64,000 nucleotides of DNA from Lachnospiraceae bacterium KM106-2 (GCA_009731425.1 AP018794.1:2301960-2365959); one strand, 5' to 3'; positions 16,342 to 25,810 are shown, numbered from the stretch's first letter. Notes: generated from the sequence alone by a model not told the origin. Program-made: numbers and translations.

Positions 16342-17148
16342 TTAATTTTCTACTGCAACATGATGTCTTCCAATCGGAACAATAAATGGCGTTTTTGAAA
16401 CGGGATCTTTAATTACTGAAGATTCCAAACTAAAAACCTCTTTGATCAATTCAGATGTGATCACTTCTTCTGGTGTACCTTGCGATAATAACTTACCACC
16501 TTTTAACGCAAATAAGTAATCTGCATATCTTGCTGATAAATTAATATCATGCAATACCATAACAATGGTCGTTCCTCTTTTTCGATTCAGATCTGTCAAC
16601 AGATCAAGAATTTCTACTTGATAGGTAATATCAAGATAGGTCGTCGGCTCATCTAGCAATAAAATATCAGTCTGCTGTGCTAATGCGGTTGCGATCCACA
16701 CTCTCTGTCTTTGTCCGCCTGAGAGCTCATCCACATTTCGATCAGCAAGTTCTGTAATTCCCATGATCTCCATTGCTTCCCTAACCGCATCCATATCTTC
16801 TTGATCCATTCGTTTTAATAATGTCTGATAAGGAAATCTTCCTCTTGAGACAAGATCTGATACAGTAATTCCTTCTGGAACTAACGGTGACTGTGGAAGT
16901 AATCCAAGTGTCCTTGCTAACTGCTTCGAAGGAATTGAGGTTACTTTTTTCCCATCTAATTCAATTGAACCCGAAATTGGTTTGATCAGTCTTGCAAATG
17001 TTTTTAGTAAAGTAGACTTTCCACACCCATTGGCACCAATGATAACACTGATCTGATTCTTCGGAATCACAACATCAATTCCATCAATGATAATCCTTTT
17101 CTCATAACCTGCAACAATTTTCTTTGCAGATAATTGATTTTCATTCAT
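16342..17148 (-). CDS. Iron-siderophore ABC transporter, ATP-binding protein (FecE/FhuC type)
   Basis: 268 residues. Walker A GANGCGKST, Q-loop LLPQSP, signature LSGGQRQRVWIA, Walker B DILLLDEPTTYLD, and switch His in VLHDINLSARY. It powers import of ferric siderophore or heme together with the two permeases upstream. Its ATG overlaps the permease stop codon by 1 bp (TAATG), indicating translational coupling. Confidence 0.95.
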   Translation of the reverse strand: MNENQLSAKKIVAGYEKRIIIDGIDVVIPKNQISVIIGANGCGKSTLLKTFARLIKPISGSIELDGKKVTSIPSKQLARTLGLLPQSPLVPEGITVSDLVSRGRFPYQTLLKRMDQEDMDAVREAMEIMGITELADRNVDELSGGQRQRVWIATALAQQTDILLLDEPTTYLDITYQVEILDLLTDLNRKRGTTIVMVLHDINLSARYADYLFALKGGKLLSQGTPEEVITSELIKEVFSLESSVIKDPVSKTPFIVPIGRHHVAVEN

Positions 17149-18182
17149 TAAGTTGTTCCTCCTTTTCGATTCATACGTACTAATAAGATGAGCATATAAG
17201 GTGCTCCTAGAATTCCAGTGATAATACCAACTGGATATCGGCTTGGGAACGCAAACTGACCGATCAGATCTGCTGCAAGCACTAATGCTGCTCCTACTAA
17301 ACCAGAGGGTATCACATTAGAAAATCCAATGCCTGTCATTCTCACAGCGATCGGACCTGCGATAAATGCAACCGAAGCGATAGGGCCTGTAAGCGCCGTT
17401 GCAAATGCGATCAAGCAGACTGCACTGATCATTAATAACACGCGAACTAAGTTAGTTCTTACCCCAAGGGTAATTGCAAACTCTTCTCCAAGCTCTAATA
17501 TCTGCAGATATTTTGTCATTAGAACGATGATCGTCCCACAGATAATAACTACAAAGAAGAGTCGTGGAATATTCTCAATACGCACTCCATTTAAGCTGCC
17601 ACTGATCCATCGCATCGCACTCGATACATCATTTTGTGCTGCTCTTGATAATAAAAAGGAAATCAGTGCACTTACCATTGCCTGGATGCCGATTCCAATT
17701 AAAATCAATCTTCCGCCGGAAAATCCATTCCCCTGAGCTAATAGGTAGATTGCACCTGCAACCAATAATCCGGAAATTACTGCCGCGAATGAAACACCGT
17801 TTCCACTCATATTGAGTACTAAAATACAAAAAACGGCTGCCACACTGGATCCGGATGAAATACCGATCACATCAGGACTGGCTAATGGATTACGAAGCAT
17901 CGTCTGAAAAGTATTACCTGCCATACCAAAAGCAAGTCCCGTAAGGACTGCTGCTAACATTCTTGGTAAGCGAAGTTTTGATATGGTGTATGTGGCACCT
18001 TTGATCTGTTCTCCTCTAAGGACTCTGACTACAACGTCAAGAGAATACGAGGTATTACCATAACATAATGTGATTAAAATGAGTGCGATGACCACCAATA
18101 ATAAGATAATGGTCACACTCATCCAACGAGCCTTTCTCTTGGAACGGCTGCTAACTCTATTTTGATTCGATCTCTTTTTCAT
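17148..18182 (-). CDS. Iron-siderophore ABC transporter permease (FecCD family)
   Basis: 344 residues with a basic N-terminus and about 9-10 membrane segments. FecCD features include LPRMLAAVLTGLAFGMAGNTFQ, RNPLASPDVIGISSGSS near residue 105 and GPIASVAFIAGPIAVRMTG near 270, the loop coupling to the ATPase. It forms a heterodimer with the next permease. ATGA overlap with the upstream gene. Confidence 0.95.
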   Translation of the reverse strand: MKKRSNQNRVSSRSKRKARWMSVTIILLLVVIALILITLCYGNTSYSLDVVVRVLRGEQIKGATYTISKLRLPRMLAAVLTGLAFGMAGNTFQTMLRNPLASPDVIGISSGSSVAAVFCILVLNMSGNGVSFAAVISGLLVAGAIYLLAQGNGFSGGRLILIGIGIQAMVSALISFLLSRAAQNDVSSAMRWISGSLNGVRIENIPRLFFVVIICGTIIVLMTKYLQILELGEEFAITLGVRTNLVRVLLMISAVCLIAFATALTGPIASVAFIAGPIAVRMTGIGFSNVIPSGLVGAALVLAADLIGQFAFPSRYPVGIITGILGAPYMLILLVRMNRKGGTT

Positions 18183-19177
18183 AATGAACGTACCTTCGCT
18201 TTTCTAGCAATCATGATAAGAATTGGTGCCCCAATAAATGCGGTTACAATACCAACTTCCAACTCACTTGGACTTCCGATCACTCTTCCTAAAATATCAG
18301 AGCACAATAATAATATTGCTCCTCCTAAAGCTGACATCGGTACGATTCCCCGCATATCTGGTCCGACCACTAATCGAACGGTATGAGGGATCATTAGACC
18401 TACGAAGCCGATTGGTCCTGCTAAAGCAGTTGTTGCTCCACATAATAAAACACTTGCCATTGTTCCACAAATTCGTACAACCGGGATATTTACTCCCAAT
18501 CCAACTGCAGCCTCTTCTCCTAATGCTAATGCATTTAAAGAAGGTGTTAAGATTAAGCTGATGATCAATCCCACTGCTAAGAATGGCAGCATCGCTTTGA
18601 TTCCTTCCCATGTTGCTCCACTTACGCTACCTACCTGCCAGAATCGAAATGTATTCATTACATCATTTCTTGGTAGAACGATCAGACTGACAACTGAGCT
18701 TAATGCTGCACTTGCAGCTGCACCGGCCAGTGCAAGTTTGATTGGAGTCATTCCTCCAGGTCCAACGGATGCAATTCCATATACCAAAATTGATGTTACA
18801 AAAGCTCCAATCAAGGCAAACCAAATATATTGGTTTGCCGTACTGATATGAAAAAAGGTAATTCCACTTACTACAAATAGGGATGCCCCTGTGTTAACAC
18901 CTAAAATACTCGGATCAGCAATCGGATTGCGAGTGATGGACTGCATTAATGCTCCTGATACTCCCAATGCCGATCCTGCTATGATGGTAAAAATGGTTCT
19001 TGGTATTCTTTCTCTTACCACTAATGCATCAAATGTCTGATTTTCAGAGTGAAGTAACGCATGCATCACATCACTAAAAGGAATCGATCTAGAGCCAATC
19101 GCTAAGGAAGCGATTGCAAAAATACCTAGGCATATTGCACTGAGTACAAATAAAATTCCTATTTTCGATTTTCTCAT
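18179..19177 (-). CDS. Iron-siderophore ABC transporter permease (FecCD family)
   Basis: 332 residues. The same fold as its partner: RIPRTIFTIIAGSALGVSGALMQ, RNPIADPSILGVNTGAS, and the coupling loop GPIGFVGLMIPHTVRLVVG. ATGA overlaps on both sides with its neighbours show a tightly coupled operon in the order binding protein, permease, permease, ATPase. Confidence 0.95.
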   Translation of the reverse strand: MRKSKIGILFVLSAICLGIFAIASLAIGSRSIPFSDVMHALLHSENQTFDALVVRERIPRTIFTIIAGSALGVSGALMQSITRNPIADPSILGVNTGASLFVVSGITFFHISTANQYIWFALIGAFVTSILVYGIASVGPGGMTPIKLALAGAAASAALSSVVSLIVLPRNDVMNTFRFWQVGSVSGATWEGIKAMLPFLAVGLIISLILTPSLNALALGEEAAVGLGVNIPVVRICGTMASVLLCGATTALAGPIGFVGLMIPHTVRLVVGPDMRGIVPMSALGGAILLLCSDILGRVIGSPSELEVGIVTAFIGAPILIMIARKAKVRSL

Positions 19178-20220
19178 TTTACTTTATTTGCTGCCTCTCC
19201 AAGAACACTTAAGTATTCATCAATAGTAGCTGGAATAGAAAGCGCACTTGGCGTACAAGAAGCTGATAAAGAAGATCCATCCTCGATCAATGCTACAGCA
19301 CCATTTTTCACTGCATCTACAGTTCCTAATAATTTATCTTTTTGTAATGCTTTTAATAAATCATCATTACCGTAAGCTACGATCACATCAACATCCTTTA
19401 ATACATCTAAGTTTTCAGAACTTAATTCAACCGTAAAGCTTGTATTATCTTTAGCTAATTTTTGAACGCTTTCAGGGAACGCTAAACCTAAATCAGTTAA
19501 ATAAGCTGCTCTAGGGTCAGTTGGAAGATAGATATAAAATTTACCTAGATCTGCAGGATTAAAGTAACAGAATACACCTGTTTTACCTTCTAATTGTGTA
19601 TAGTCTGCTTTCTTTTTGGCAATCAAATCTTCTAATTCCTTAATCAATGCTTCCCCTTCTGGTGCTTTTCCCATACCAGTTGCATCATAAGTGATCTGCT
19701 CACGCCAGTATGTCTGCCATGCTGCGTTTGGATATGCGATCACTGGTGCGATCTCACTTAAAGATTCATATTCTTCTTTTGTAATTCCTGAATATGCTGC
19801 TAAAATTACATCTGGGTTCGAATCGCTGATCGCTTCTAAATCTAAACCATCGATATCATCAAATGTATTTACTTTTTCAATTCCTAACTCTTTTGCTTTT
19901 GCTTCTGTCCATGGAAGTAATCTTTGTTCTCCTGTTACTCCATAGTTGGCTCTCGATACACCAACTGGTTCTACGCCCAATGCTAATGGTACATCTTGAT
20001 TTCCCCAAGAGATTGTCGCAACACGCTCTGGTTCTTTTTCAATTACAGTCTCACCAAATGCGTGTTTTACTGTAATAGGATATGTCACCTTAGAATCTTG
20101 TTTTGTTTCTTCAGTCGTCGCCTCTTTTTTTTCTGTTGTAGATTTATCTGTATTAGAACACCCTACCAAAAGTGTCATTACTGCCATTGCTGCTAAACAG
20201 CTTAATTTTTTAAATTTCAT
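19174..20220 (-). CDS. Iron-siderophore ABC transporter substrate-binding lipoprotein
   Basis: 348 residues. Signal peptide ending in the lipobox LLVGC (Cys21), then a Ser/Thr/Lys-rich linker and a helical-backbone-type binding protein fold (HAFGETVIEKEPERVATISW; LEAISDSNPDVILAAYSGI; DVIVAYGND). Length and motifs suit FepB/FhuD-like proteins that bind ferric siderophores outside the membrane. First gene of the operon, behind a strong promoter containing palindromes. Confidence 0.93.
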   Translation of the reverse strand: MKFKKLSCLAAMAVMTLLVGCSNTDKSTTEKKEATTEETKQDSKVTYPITVKHAFGETVIEKEPERVATISWGNQDVPLALGVEPVGVSRANYGVTGEQRLLPWTEAKAKELGIEKVNTFDDIDGLDLEAISDSNPDVILAAYSGITKEEYESLSEIAPVIAYPNAAWQTYWREQITYDATGMGKAPEGEALIKELEDLIAKKKADYTQLEGKTGVFCYFNPADLGKFYIYLPTDPRAAYLTDLGLAFPESVQKLAKDNTSFTVELSSENLDVLKDVDVIVAYGNDDLLKALQKDKLLGTVDAVKNGAVALIEDGSSLSASCTPSALSIPATIDEYLSVLGEAANKVK

Positions 20221-20259
20221 AAATGCCTCCTCTTATTCTGCTGTGTCTCTCAATCAATT

Positions 20260-20342
20260 TTTCTATTAGGTTACTAATAGAAATTTTATCGTTAGTAATA
20301 ACTAACTTTGCTTAGTATATACTACCGAATGTTGGTTGTCAA
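20260..20342 (-). promoter_or_regulatory. Siderophore operon promoter with three palindromes
   Basis: Minus-strand TTGACA (20337-20342), a 17-bp spacer and TATACT (20314-20319) make a near-consensus promoter. Palindromes are TAGTATATACTA over the -10 (20313-20324), GTTAGTAATAACTAAC just downstream (20291-20306) and a 10-bp-arm inverted repeat TTTCTATTAG/CTAATAGAAA (20260-20283). The shared half-site TTAGT/ACTAA suggests a metal-dependent repressor such as a DtxR- or Fur-family protein. That identity is inferred. Confidence 0.65.
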
Positions 20343-20390
20343 TAACTTTATTAAAAAATTTATTACTCACTACGCTAAGCTATCTACATA

Positions 20391-20430
20391 ACAAAAAGAC
20401 CAGCAGATAACGTTTCTTATCCACTGGTCT
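20391..20430 (-). terminator. Terminator of the six-gene operon
   Basis: AGACCAG..GATAA pairs with TTATC..CTGGTCT around a 6-nt loop with a small internal mismatch, followed on the minus strand by TTTTTG. Confidence 0.8.
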
Positions 20431-20445
20431 TAACCAATAACTTAA

Positions 20446-21279
20446 CTATTCTGTATAATAATCCATGATTCCATGCGCAATTGCCTGATCTGCATGTATT
20501 AAATCCGTTGTAATATGTACACTTGCTGCTGGGTCACCTACATGACCATCTGGTAACAATGATCGATCTTCTTTCTTACCTGCCTGCCACTTTGTAAGCT
20601 GTTCTCCTTGTAGCATGGTTGCATCCATCTGAACTGCCTTCTCCATATGAACCAATTCTGGGAAAAGATCGCGCATGATCGCCGTTTCAAAAGCTCCTGC
20701 ATGATAATCATTCTGATCCTTGATCTCTCCTGTGATCGTTACTAGCTTATCAAATGGATAGGGTGGTACGGCAAGAACAAAATCTTCGGTTCCATCAAAT
20801 CCCTCATAGGTAAGATCATCTTCAAATGTCATCCATTTCGCCTTTAGTTCATGTTCCTGATTATAAGATTGGAATGCTTGTGTAATCGCACTCCGATGAA
20901 GGGGATCCCCATGTCCATTAATCGCTACAACACGTTTAAACCCGGCATTTTCTAAGCTTTCTAATAGATCCCACAAGCTCTTACTAATGGTCTCCTTACT
21001 TGAATTAAAAGAACCAGGGAACAACTTGCTTAATGCTCCAATCGCTCCAAAATAAAAAGGCGGTGCAATGATACAAGGAAAACCACATGCGTCCATCTCT
21101 TCCTTAATATCTTTTGCCTGTGCTGCGGCAACATAAATATCAGTTCCAAGTGGCAGATGACGGCTGTGTTCTTCCACAACTCCAACTGGAAGCAAGACAA
21201 CCGCATCTTTCTTTGCCAACTCTTCTACCTCGCACCAAGTCATCTCTAACATCGTATGTTCCAAGATATTTCTCCCCAT
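20446..21279 (-). CDS. Creatininase-family amidohydrolase
   Basis: 277 residues. Metal-site motifs: EEHSRHLPLGTD near residue 34 (canonical EHGxHLPLGTD), AINGHGD near 115, and HAGAFETAI near 188 (canonical HAGExETS). These bind two metals for cyclic amide hydrolysis. Members include creatinine amidohydrolase, mycofactocin MftE and a deformylase of archaeal flavin synthesis, so the substrate is open. ATG at 21279 is preceded by AGGAGG. Last gene of a six-gene operon. A second family member lies at 38032-38814 behind an FMN riboswitch. Confidence 0.85.
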   Translation of the reverse strand: MGRNILEHTMLEMTWCEVEELAKKDAVVLLPVGVVEEHSRHLPLGTDIYVAAAQAKDIKEEMDACGFPCIIAPPFYFGAIGALSKLFPGSFNSSKETISKSLWDLLESLENAGFKRVVAINGHGDPLHRSAITQAFQSYNQEHELKAKWMTFEDDLTYEGFDGTEDFVLAVPPYPFDKLVTITGEIKDQNDYHAGAFETAIMRDLFPELVHMEKAVQMDATMLQGEQLTKWQAGKKEDRSLLPDGHVGDPAASVHITTDLIHADQAIAHGIMDYYTE

Positions 21280-21289
21280 AAATGGCCTC

Positions 21290-21814
21290 CTATTCTTCCC
21301 TTTCATGTGCACCCAAAGCAGTTCCCATATCAAAGAGTAATGTAACCAAACTCTTATAATAAGGGATGAAATCACCTTGTTCGATCATCCTGATTATTTC
21401 TTCTTTCGATGCCCATTTCACCTGTTTGACCTCTTCTTTCTGCAAGGTCAGTTTCTCACTGTCAATCTCTTCCTGCACCACATACATATCGTCAAAACCT
21501 AGATTAAAGTTAACCGTCAAGGACGGCCTCGTTTTACTAAGATCGATCCGATAGCCAATTTCTTCGAAGACTTCACGTTCTGCCGCTTGATAACTGCTCT
21601 CTCCTGCTATCGAACTTCCCCCTACACTAAAGTCCCATTTATCCGGCCATCCTTCTTTAAAAGGCTGTCTCTGCTGGATCAGCATTTCTCCCTTACGATT
21701 AAAAATACAGACGTGTACAACCATATGATAATCCCCTTGCGAAAATTCGCTGCCACGAAGCATCGTCTTTCCGGTTTTAATGCGGTTTCTGTCATAAATG
21801 TCCCAACGTTCCAT
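21290..21814 (-). CDS. NUDIX hydrolase
   Basis: 174 residues. A Nudix box is present near residue 68 (GSSIAGESSYQAAEREVFEEIG), preceded by IQQRQPFKEGWPDKWDFSVGG. The layout resembles isopentenyl-diphosphate isomerase-like/YfcD Nudix proteins (ERWDIYDRNR at the N-terminus). ATG at 21814 follows GAGGAG. It starts 1 bp after the alpha/beta hydrolase stop. Confidence 0.9.
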   Translation of the reverse strand: MERWDIYDRNRIKTGKTMLRGSEFSQGDYHMVVHVCIFNRKGEMLIQQRQPFKEGWPDKWDFSVGGSSIAGESSYQAAEREVFEEIGYRIDLSKTRPSLTVNFNLGFDDMYVVQEEIDSEKLTLQKEEVKQVKWASKEEIIRMIEQGDFIPYYKSLVTLLFDMGTALGAHEREE

Positions 21815-21815
21815 T

Positions 21816-22730
21816 TTATCTTCTCCTCTCTTGATTCTTATGTGCATGAAAGAACTGAAAGATCTCCTTTAAAACAATCTCACTCTGCTCATATTTGCCC
21901 ATAATATGAAAGGCATGCATCAGCTTCTCTTCTTTTTCAAATAAATGCAGTTGATACTCCACACCGTATTTTTCTAACTTCTTGGTTAGTCTTATTGCTT
22001 CCGCCGTAAATGACTGCTTCTTCGTATCCATAATATAAATTGGCGGAAACTCATCATTCACATATTTTAAAACAGAAGTATATGGGTAGATCTCTAATGC
22101 TTCATAATCAGACGAATGGAATAGCGTCTTTATGATCGCTGCTTTCATCGGGAATTTAACATCCTTTCCCATAAAAGTCGTAAAGTCAAACATTCCACAG
22201 TTAGAAGCTACTGCCCTAATTGTAATGTCTTCCTCAAATTTATAGTATTGTCGCAACACCGAATTATTTAAGATACATGCTGCCATGGCTGCCATATACG
22301 CTCCCGAGGAATCTCCTGATAGAAATAACTGCTTGGGATCAAGCTGATATTTTTCTGCATTGGAGGCCAAAAAACGAAGCAGCGATAATACATCCTCCAT
22401 CTGTGCTGGATACGCATATTCATTGGATAAGCGAAAGTTCATATTAACTACGGCAAATTCACCGCTTGCTAACCGCATCCCATAATTACGATAGATCTTG
22501 TCCTTCGAATTCATACTGAATCCGCCACCATGAATATTGATAATAAATGGATAACTCTCTTGTACCGTTCCTGGATAAATGAGATCGAACTTATGCTCCT
22601 CGCTTCCATCCTCTATGTATGAAATATTCTCTATGATCCTTCTTTGCTCTGGAACCGGATCCTTTTTATATGCCCGTTTTGCCCCATACTCCAATAACTT
22701 TGCACATAACCCTAATACCTTTTGATTCAT
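21816..22730 (-). CDS. Alpha/beta hydrolase (hormone-sensitive lipase-like esterase)
   Basis: 304 residues. Oxyanion-hole motif HGGGF near residue 69, nucleophile elbow GDSSGA near 141, and candidate acid and base in YIMDTKKQSF and MHAFHIM. This is the HSL/BD-FAE esterase type. No signal peptide, so cytosolic. It is in an operon with the APH-like kinase upstream and the Nudix hydrolase downstream. Confidence 0.88.
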   Translation of the reverse strand: MNQKVLGLCAKLLEYGAKRAYKKDPVPEQRRIIENISYIEDGSEEHKFDLIYPGTVQESYPFIINIHGGGFSMNSKDKIYRNYGMRLASGEFAVVNMNFRLSNEYAYPAQMEDVLSLLRFLASNAEKYQLDPKQLFLSGDSSGAYMAAMAACILNNSVLRQYYKFEEDITIRAVASNCGMFDFTTFMGKDVKFPMKAAIIKTLFHSSDYEALEIYPYTSVLKYVNDEFPPIYIMDTKKQSFTAEAIRLTKKLEKYGVEYQLHLFEKEEKLMHAFHIMGKYEQSEIVLKEIFQFFHAHKNQERRR

Positions 22731-22741
22731 CTCTTCTCCTT

Positions 22742-23440
22742 TTATATCTCATACTTCCTACACTGCTCTATCACATTAACCCATGGTTCTATCTCTTTGT
22801 ATAAGACACCAATTGTCTTCAAATAATGGATTCCAAATTCTCTTTTCACCTTTTTTATTTTTTCGCTCTCACATGTGTCCTTTGAGGATTTACCCTCAGA
22901 GATCAGAAAAAAAGTACGTGCAACATCATATTGCCATGGCCCACGACATACATTCATAAAGTCAATTACAACACTGGTTCCGTCCCCTCTAACCAACACA
23001 TTTCCCGGATGATAATCTCCATGACAGACATGATCGCCCTCTGGCAGAACATCGATCTTCTTTAATAAATCTTGATCTTTTTTATCAACCAATCTTCTTA
23101 GAAAGTCCTGATAAGAGAGTATCCTATTCGAATGATAACGTAATAGTTCTTTCTGTAAGGATACAAACTTTACCAGGCAAGCCTCTAGATCTCCATCCTC
23201 AAATAGCATTGAAAGCATCTCTTTTCCATCAATCCGTTCATAAATGATTCCTCGCCTATGATCTATCTGGATCATTTCATAACACTTTGGTACCAGAATT
23301 CCTAAGCGATTCATTTCTACCGCATTTTTATATTCCATCTCGATTGCTTGCTCTGGGAAACCTTCATAAAACAATTTACAGATTTTATCTTCTCCATATG
23401 CAAACACCTCTGCTGTATTTCCTCTTCCTAATTGATTCAC
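22742..23440 (-). CDS. Aminoglycoside phosphotransferase-family kinase
   Basis: 232 residues. Kinase-like fold with the catalytic loop HGDYHPGNVL near residue 139, metal-binding VVIDFMN, and ICKLFYEGFPEQA at the N-terminal nucleotide-binding lobe. The family phosphorylates aminoglycosides, choline, homoserine or sugars; this short form is common in Clostridia with unknown substrate. Operon gaps on both sides are 11-12 bp. Confidence 0.85.
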   Translation of the reverse strand: MNQLGRGNTAEVFAYGEDKICKLFYEGFPEQAIEMEYKNAVEMNRLGILVPKCYEMIQIDHRRGIIYERIDGKEMLSMLFEDGDLEACLVKFVSLQKELLRYHSNRILSYQDFLRRLVDKKDQDLLKKIDVLPEGDHVCHGDYHPGNVLVRGDGTSVVIDFMNVCRGPWQYDVARTFFLISEGKSSKDTCESEKIKKVKREFGIHYLKTIGVLYKEIEPWVNVIEQCRKYEI

Positions 23441-23452
23441 TTTAATGCCCCC

Positions 23453-24370
23453 TTAAAGTCTGCTTGCAACTGCTTCCATATGGCGGTTATCCGTACCACA
23501 GCACCCTCCTAATATCTTAAGATGATACTCCCTTTGTAATCGGATCATCTCTCTCGCAAATGTCTCTGGTGTAGAACAGTATAATTTTAGTGATCCGTCA
23601 AGCTCCTCATAGGATAACGGCGAAGTATTGGCTTGAATCCCCAGAAAACGCTCCCGAACCAGCTGCTTATCATTAAACGGCCGCTTAAGCGCCTGATCTA
23701 GGATACTTGGATGAACACAATTTGTCATATAACAGACTGGATGATATTCCGTAGACTTATCGATCCGTTCTATTGCATCGGCTATGCTTGTCCCATCAAT
23801 TAATCTTCCATCACGCTTTATGGTAAAGCTGATCAAATAAGGTAATCCGGTATCCGATAATGCTTGTGCCATACCAACTGCTTCTGGAAGTGCAGGCATA
23901 ATTCCTGCATATAAGAATTCAGCTCCTGCCTCTTTTAAACACGTTGCTTGCCAACGATGAAATGCTCTTGCCTCTTCGGTTGTTAACGCTCCTCTTCCCG
24001 TATAAGCATCGCCTTTGCAACCCAGCAATCCTCCAGCATACATCTCTGTCTTACAATGTTGCTTCATTTCAAGTAAGAACTCCATATTATCTATGAGAAT
24101 CTTATCTGAAGATCCTGCTTTTTTTATCCGCTCGATGTTTGCCCGTCTAGTAGGTGTCGTTGCTAAAAAGGGAAGTTGTCTCTCCTCTGCAATGGTAATA
24201 TATTGTCTCCACAAAGTTCTGAGAGCCTCTCTGCCCTTGGGATCATAGATCAACTTTGCCATCACCAGCTGATCATCAAATTGCAGATGAAACTCTCTTT
24301 TCAATCGTTCTCCAAGGGCTCCCTCCATCAAGATAATCCCATGTTTCCTGAAACACTCCTTAAATCCCAT
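23453..24370 (-). CDS. Homocysteine S-methyltransferase-family protein
   Basis: 305 residues. A TIM barrel with zinc cysteines in TNCVHP (near residue 219) and GGCCGT (near 290), as in MmuM/BHMT-type enzymes that methylate homocysteine. The usual N-terminal DGA is EGALGERL here, and the expected TxY region is ATTPTRRAN, so substrate specificity may differ. Confidence 0.85.
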   Translation of the reverse strand: MGFKECFRKHGIILMEGALGERLKREFHLQFDDQLVMAKLIYDPKGREALRTLWRQYITIAEERQLPFLATTPTRRANIERIKKAGSSDKILIDNMEFLLEMKQHCKTEMYAGGLLGCKGDAYTGRGALTTEEARAFHRWQATCLKEAGAEFLYAGIMPALPEAVGMAQALSDTGLPYLISFTIKRDGRLIDGTSIADAIERIDKSTEYHPVCYMTNCVHPSILDQALKRPFNDKQLVRERFLGIQANTSPLSYEELDGSLKLYCSTPETFAREMIRLQREYHLKILGGCCGTDNRHMEAVASRL

Positions 24371-24400
24371 CGTATCTCCTCTTTTATTTGCTACTCACAC

Positions 24401-24775
24401 TCAACACTCTAATATTTCTTTCTGTCTCTTTTTGCTAAGTCCAGATAATACAAGCTGATAGGACTGATCCAACATATCTTTTAATAACTCATCTGGAACT
24501 GTGCCACTAGGTTTGATCGAGTTCCAATGAGTCTTATTCATGTAGTAACCAGGGATAATGTCTTCATATTTCTGACGCAAGAAATCACCCTGGGATGGCT
24601 CTAATTTCAATGTTATGTAATAAGGACGGTCATTCTCATCAAGGCAGATTGCAGCAAACATCTTCTCATCGATCACATATCGAATCCAGTTCCACTCCTT
24701 TTGCATGTTTTTTGTTACACCTTTTTTAGAAAGAAGATAATCATCCATCCAATCATACTTCATACACTTATCCAT
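24401..24775 (-). CDS. MmcQ/YjbR-family protein
   Basis: 124 residues. Features are WIRYVIDEKMFAAICLD, YYITLKLEPSQGDFLRQKY, IIPGYYMNKTHWNSIKPSG and DQSYQLVLSGLSKKRQKEI. This is the CyaY-like double-wing fold seen in YjbR; molecular function is undetermined. ATG at 24775 is preceded by GGAGGG. First gene of the operon that ends with creatininase. Confidence 0.85.
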   Translation of the reverse strand: MDKCMKYDWMDDYLLSKKGVTKNMQKEWNWIRYVIDEKMFAAICLDENDRPYYITLKLEPSQGDFLRQKYEDIIPGYYMNKTHWNSIKPSGTVPDELLKDMLDQSYQLVLSGLSKKRQKEILEC

Positions 24776-24855
24776 GTCATACCCTCCCTTATTTTGGTAA
24801 TTTTATAGTACAATTTTCTCTTACAATCCTGTATTTGTCAATAACCATATTTCGA

Positions 24856-24883
24856 ACATTTTCTACATTTTACACATATCATA
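24856..24883 (+). promoter_or_regulatory. Candidate sigma-K (mother-cell) promoter for the DUF11 cluster
   Basis: ACA (24856-24858), a 16-bp spacer and CATATCATA (24875-24883) match the ACA-N16-CATANNNTA consensus for late mother-cell sigma-K promoters. No sigma-A-like promoter is evident. The gene starts 31 bp downstream. A short degenerate motif in AT-rich DNA can occur by chance. Confidence 0.5.
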
Positions 24884-24913
24884 ATTATATGCAGAATAAA
24901 GGGTAGTGAGCTT

Positions 24914-25723
24914 ATGTCGAATATCACCAATATTGCGAATGTCAATCAATATACCTACAATGTTGGAACTACAACAAAACCTATAACAGATCCAATTTTT
25001 TCTCAAGTTACCAACACTTTTAAAGATCCTCAAGTAGTATTTACCAAAATATGTACACCCGAATTTGCTGATTTAAATCAAACGATTACGATTACTTATC
25101 AAGTACAAAATATTGATAACCAAATTGGCTCTCCTGTCATCGGAACCATTACCATTACAGATCCATTCTTAACAGAATCCATTCCATTTATTAACATTTC
25201 TATCGAATCCAATGTACTACGTTATGATCAGCCTACTGGTACTTTCCAAATGTTGATTCCAAGTGGAGGACTCGCTCCTGGTAATACCACTACGGCTACT
25301 TTTACTTACGTCGTATCACCAGGGTATAACTTTTCAACTAGTTTAACTTCAACCGCAACTGCAGCATTTACTTTAAGTCCTGCCGGTGCGTTATCAAATC
25401 GTTTTGCCACTTGCGGAACTACGATCAATAACGGTACTCTTGAAATTGCAAAATCCGTGACGCCAACAACCGATGTCTCTTCCGGTGCTACTTTAACCTA
25501 TACAATTGCAATTACCAATACCGGCAATGTACCTTCTACAATTCCAATCAATGCATTCGTTGATCCAGTTCCTGCTGGGACTCAGTATATTCAAGATACG
25601 ATCTCTCCAGTTAATTACTTTGATCATGATACAACCAATAATGCCATTACTAATGTAAAGGAAGTCACCATTCCTCCAAACTCGCCAGCATACAATATCT
25701 CCTTTAGTGTTCGTGTGCTATAG
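24914..25723 (+). CDS. DUF11-repeat protein without signal peptide (probable spore-surface protein)
   Basis: 269 residues. No signal peptide (MSNITNIANVNQYTYNVGTT). Two DUF11 beta-sandwich repeats cover about residues 43-165 and 170-269; the second has LEIAKSVTPTTDVSSGATLTYTIA and ends in a short IPPNSPAYNISFSVRV. Ser/Thr/Asn-rich throughout. Signal-less DUF11 proteins occur in Bacillus cereus-group and Clostridia, and exosporium or coat placement would explain the absence of a secretion signal. First of three collinear genes. Confidence 0.75.
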   Translation: MSNITNIANVNQYTYNVGTTTKPITDPIFSQVTNTFKDPQVVFTKICTPEFADLNQTITITYQVQNIDNQIGSPVIGTITITDPFLTESIPFINISIESNVLRYDQPTGTFQMLIPSGGLAPGNTTTATFTYVVSPGYNFSTSLTSTATAAFTLSPAGALSNRFATCGTTINNGTLEIAKSVTPTTDVSSGATLTYTIAITNTGNVPSTIPINAFVDPVPAGTQYIQDTISPVNYFDHDTTNNAITNVKEVTIPPNSPAYNISFSVRVL

Positions 25724-25765
25724 ACCTATTCTAACATGAGGATCTAATTTCTGATTGCATTAATC

Positions 25766-25808
25766 ATATTCCTATACTTCCATATTATCCATGGAAGTAT
25801 AGGAATAT
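25766..25808 (+). repeat. Perfect 18-bp inverted repeat between DUF11 genes
   Basis: ATATTCCTATACTTCCAT and its exact complement flank a 7-nt loop, 43 bp after the first DUF11 stop. No T-run follows, so it is either an mRNA-processing or stability hairpin, or a mobile-element end. Confidence 0.7.
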
Positions 25809-25810
25809 AA

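Noticed and set aside
18297..18851. Overlapping open frames on both strands inside the permease genes
   Set aside because: Low-complexity, no ribosome binding site, fully inside well-supported FecCD permease genes.
25766..25808. Insertion-sequence end or MITE
   Set aside because: Only one inverted repeat was seen, with no target-site duplication and no second copy in the window.
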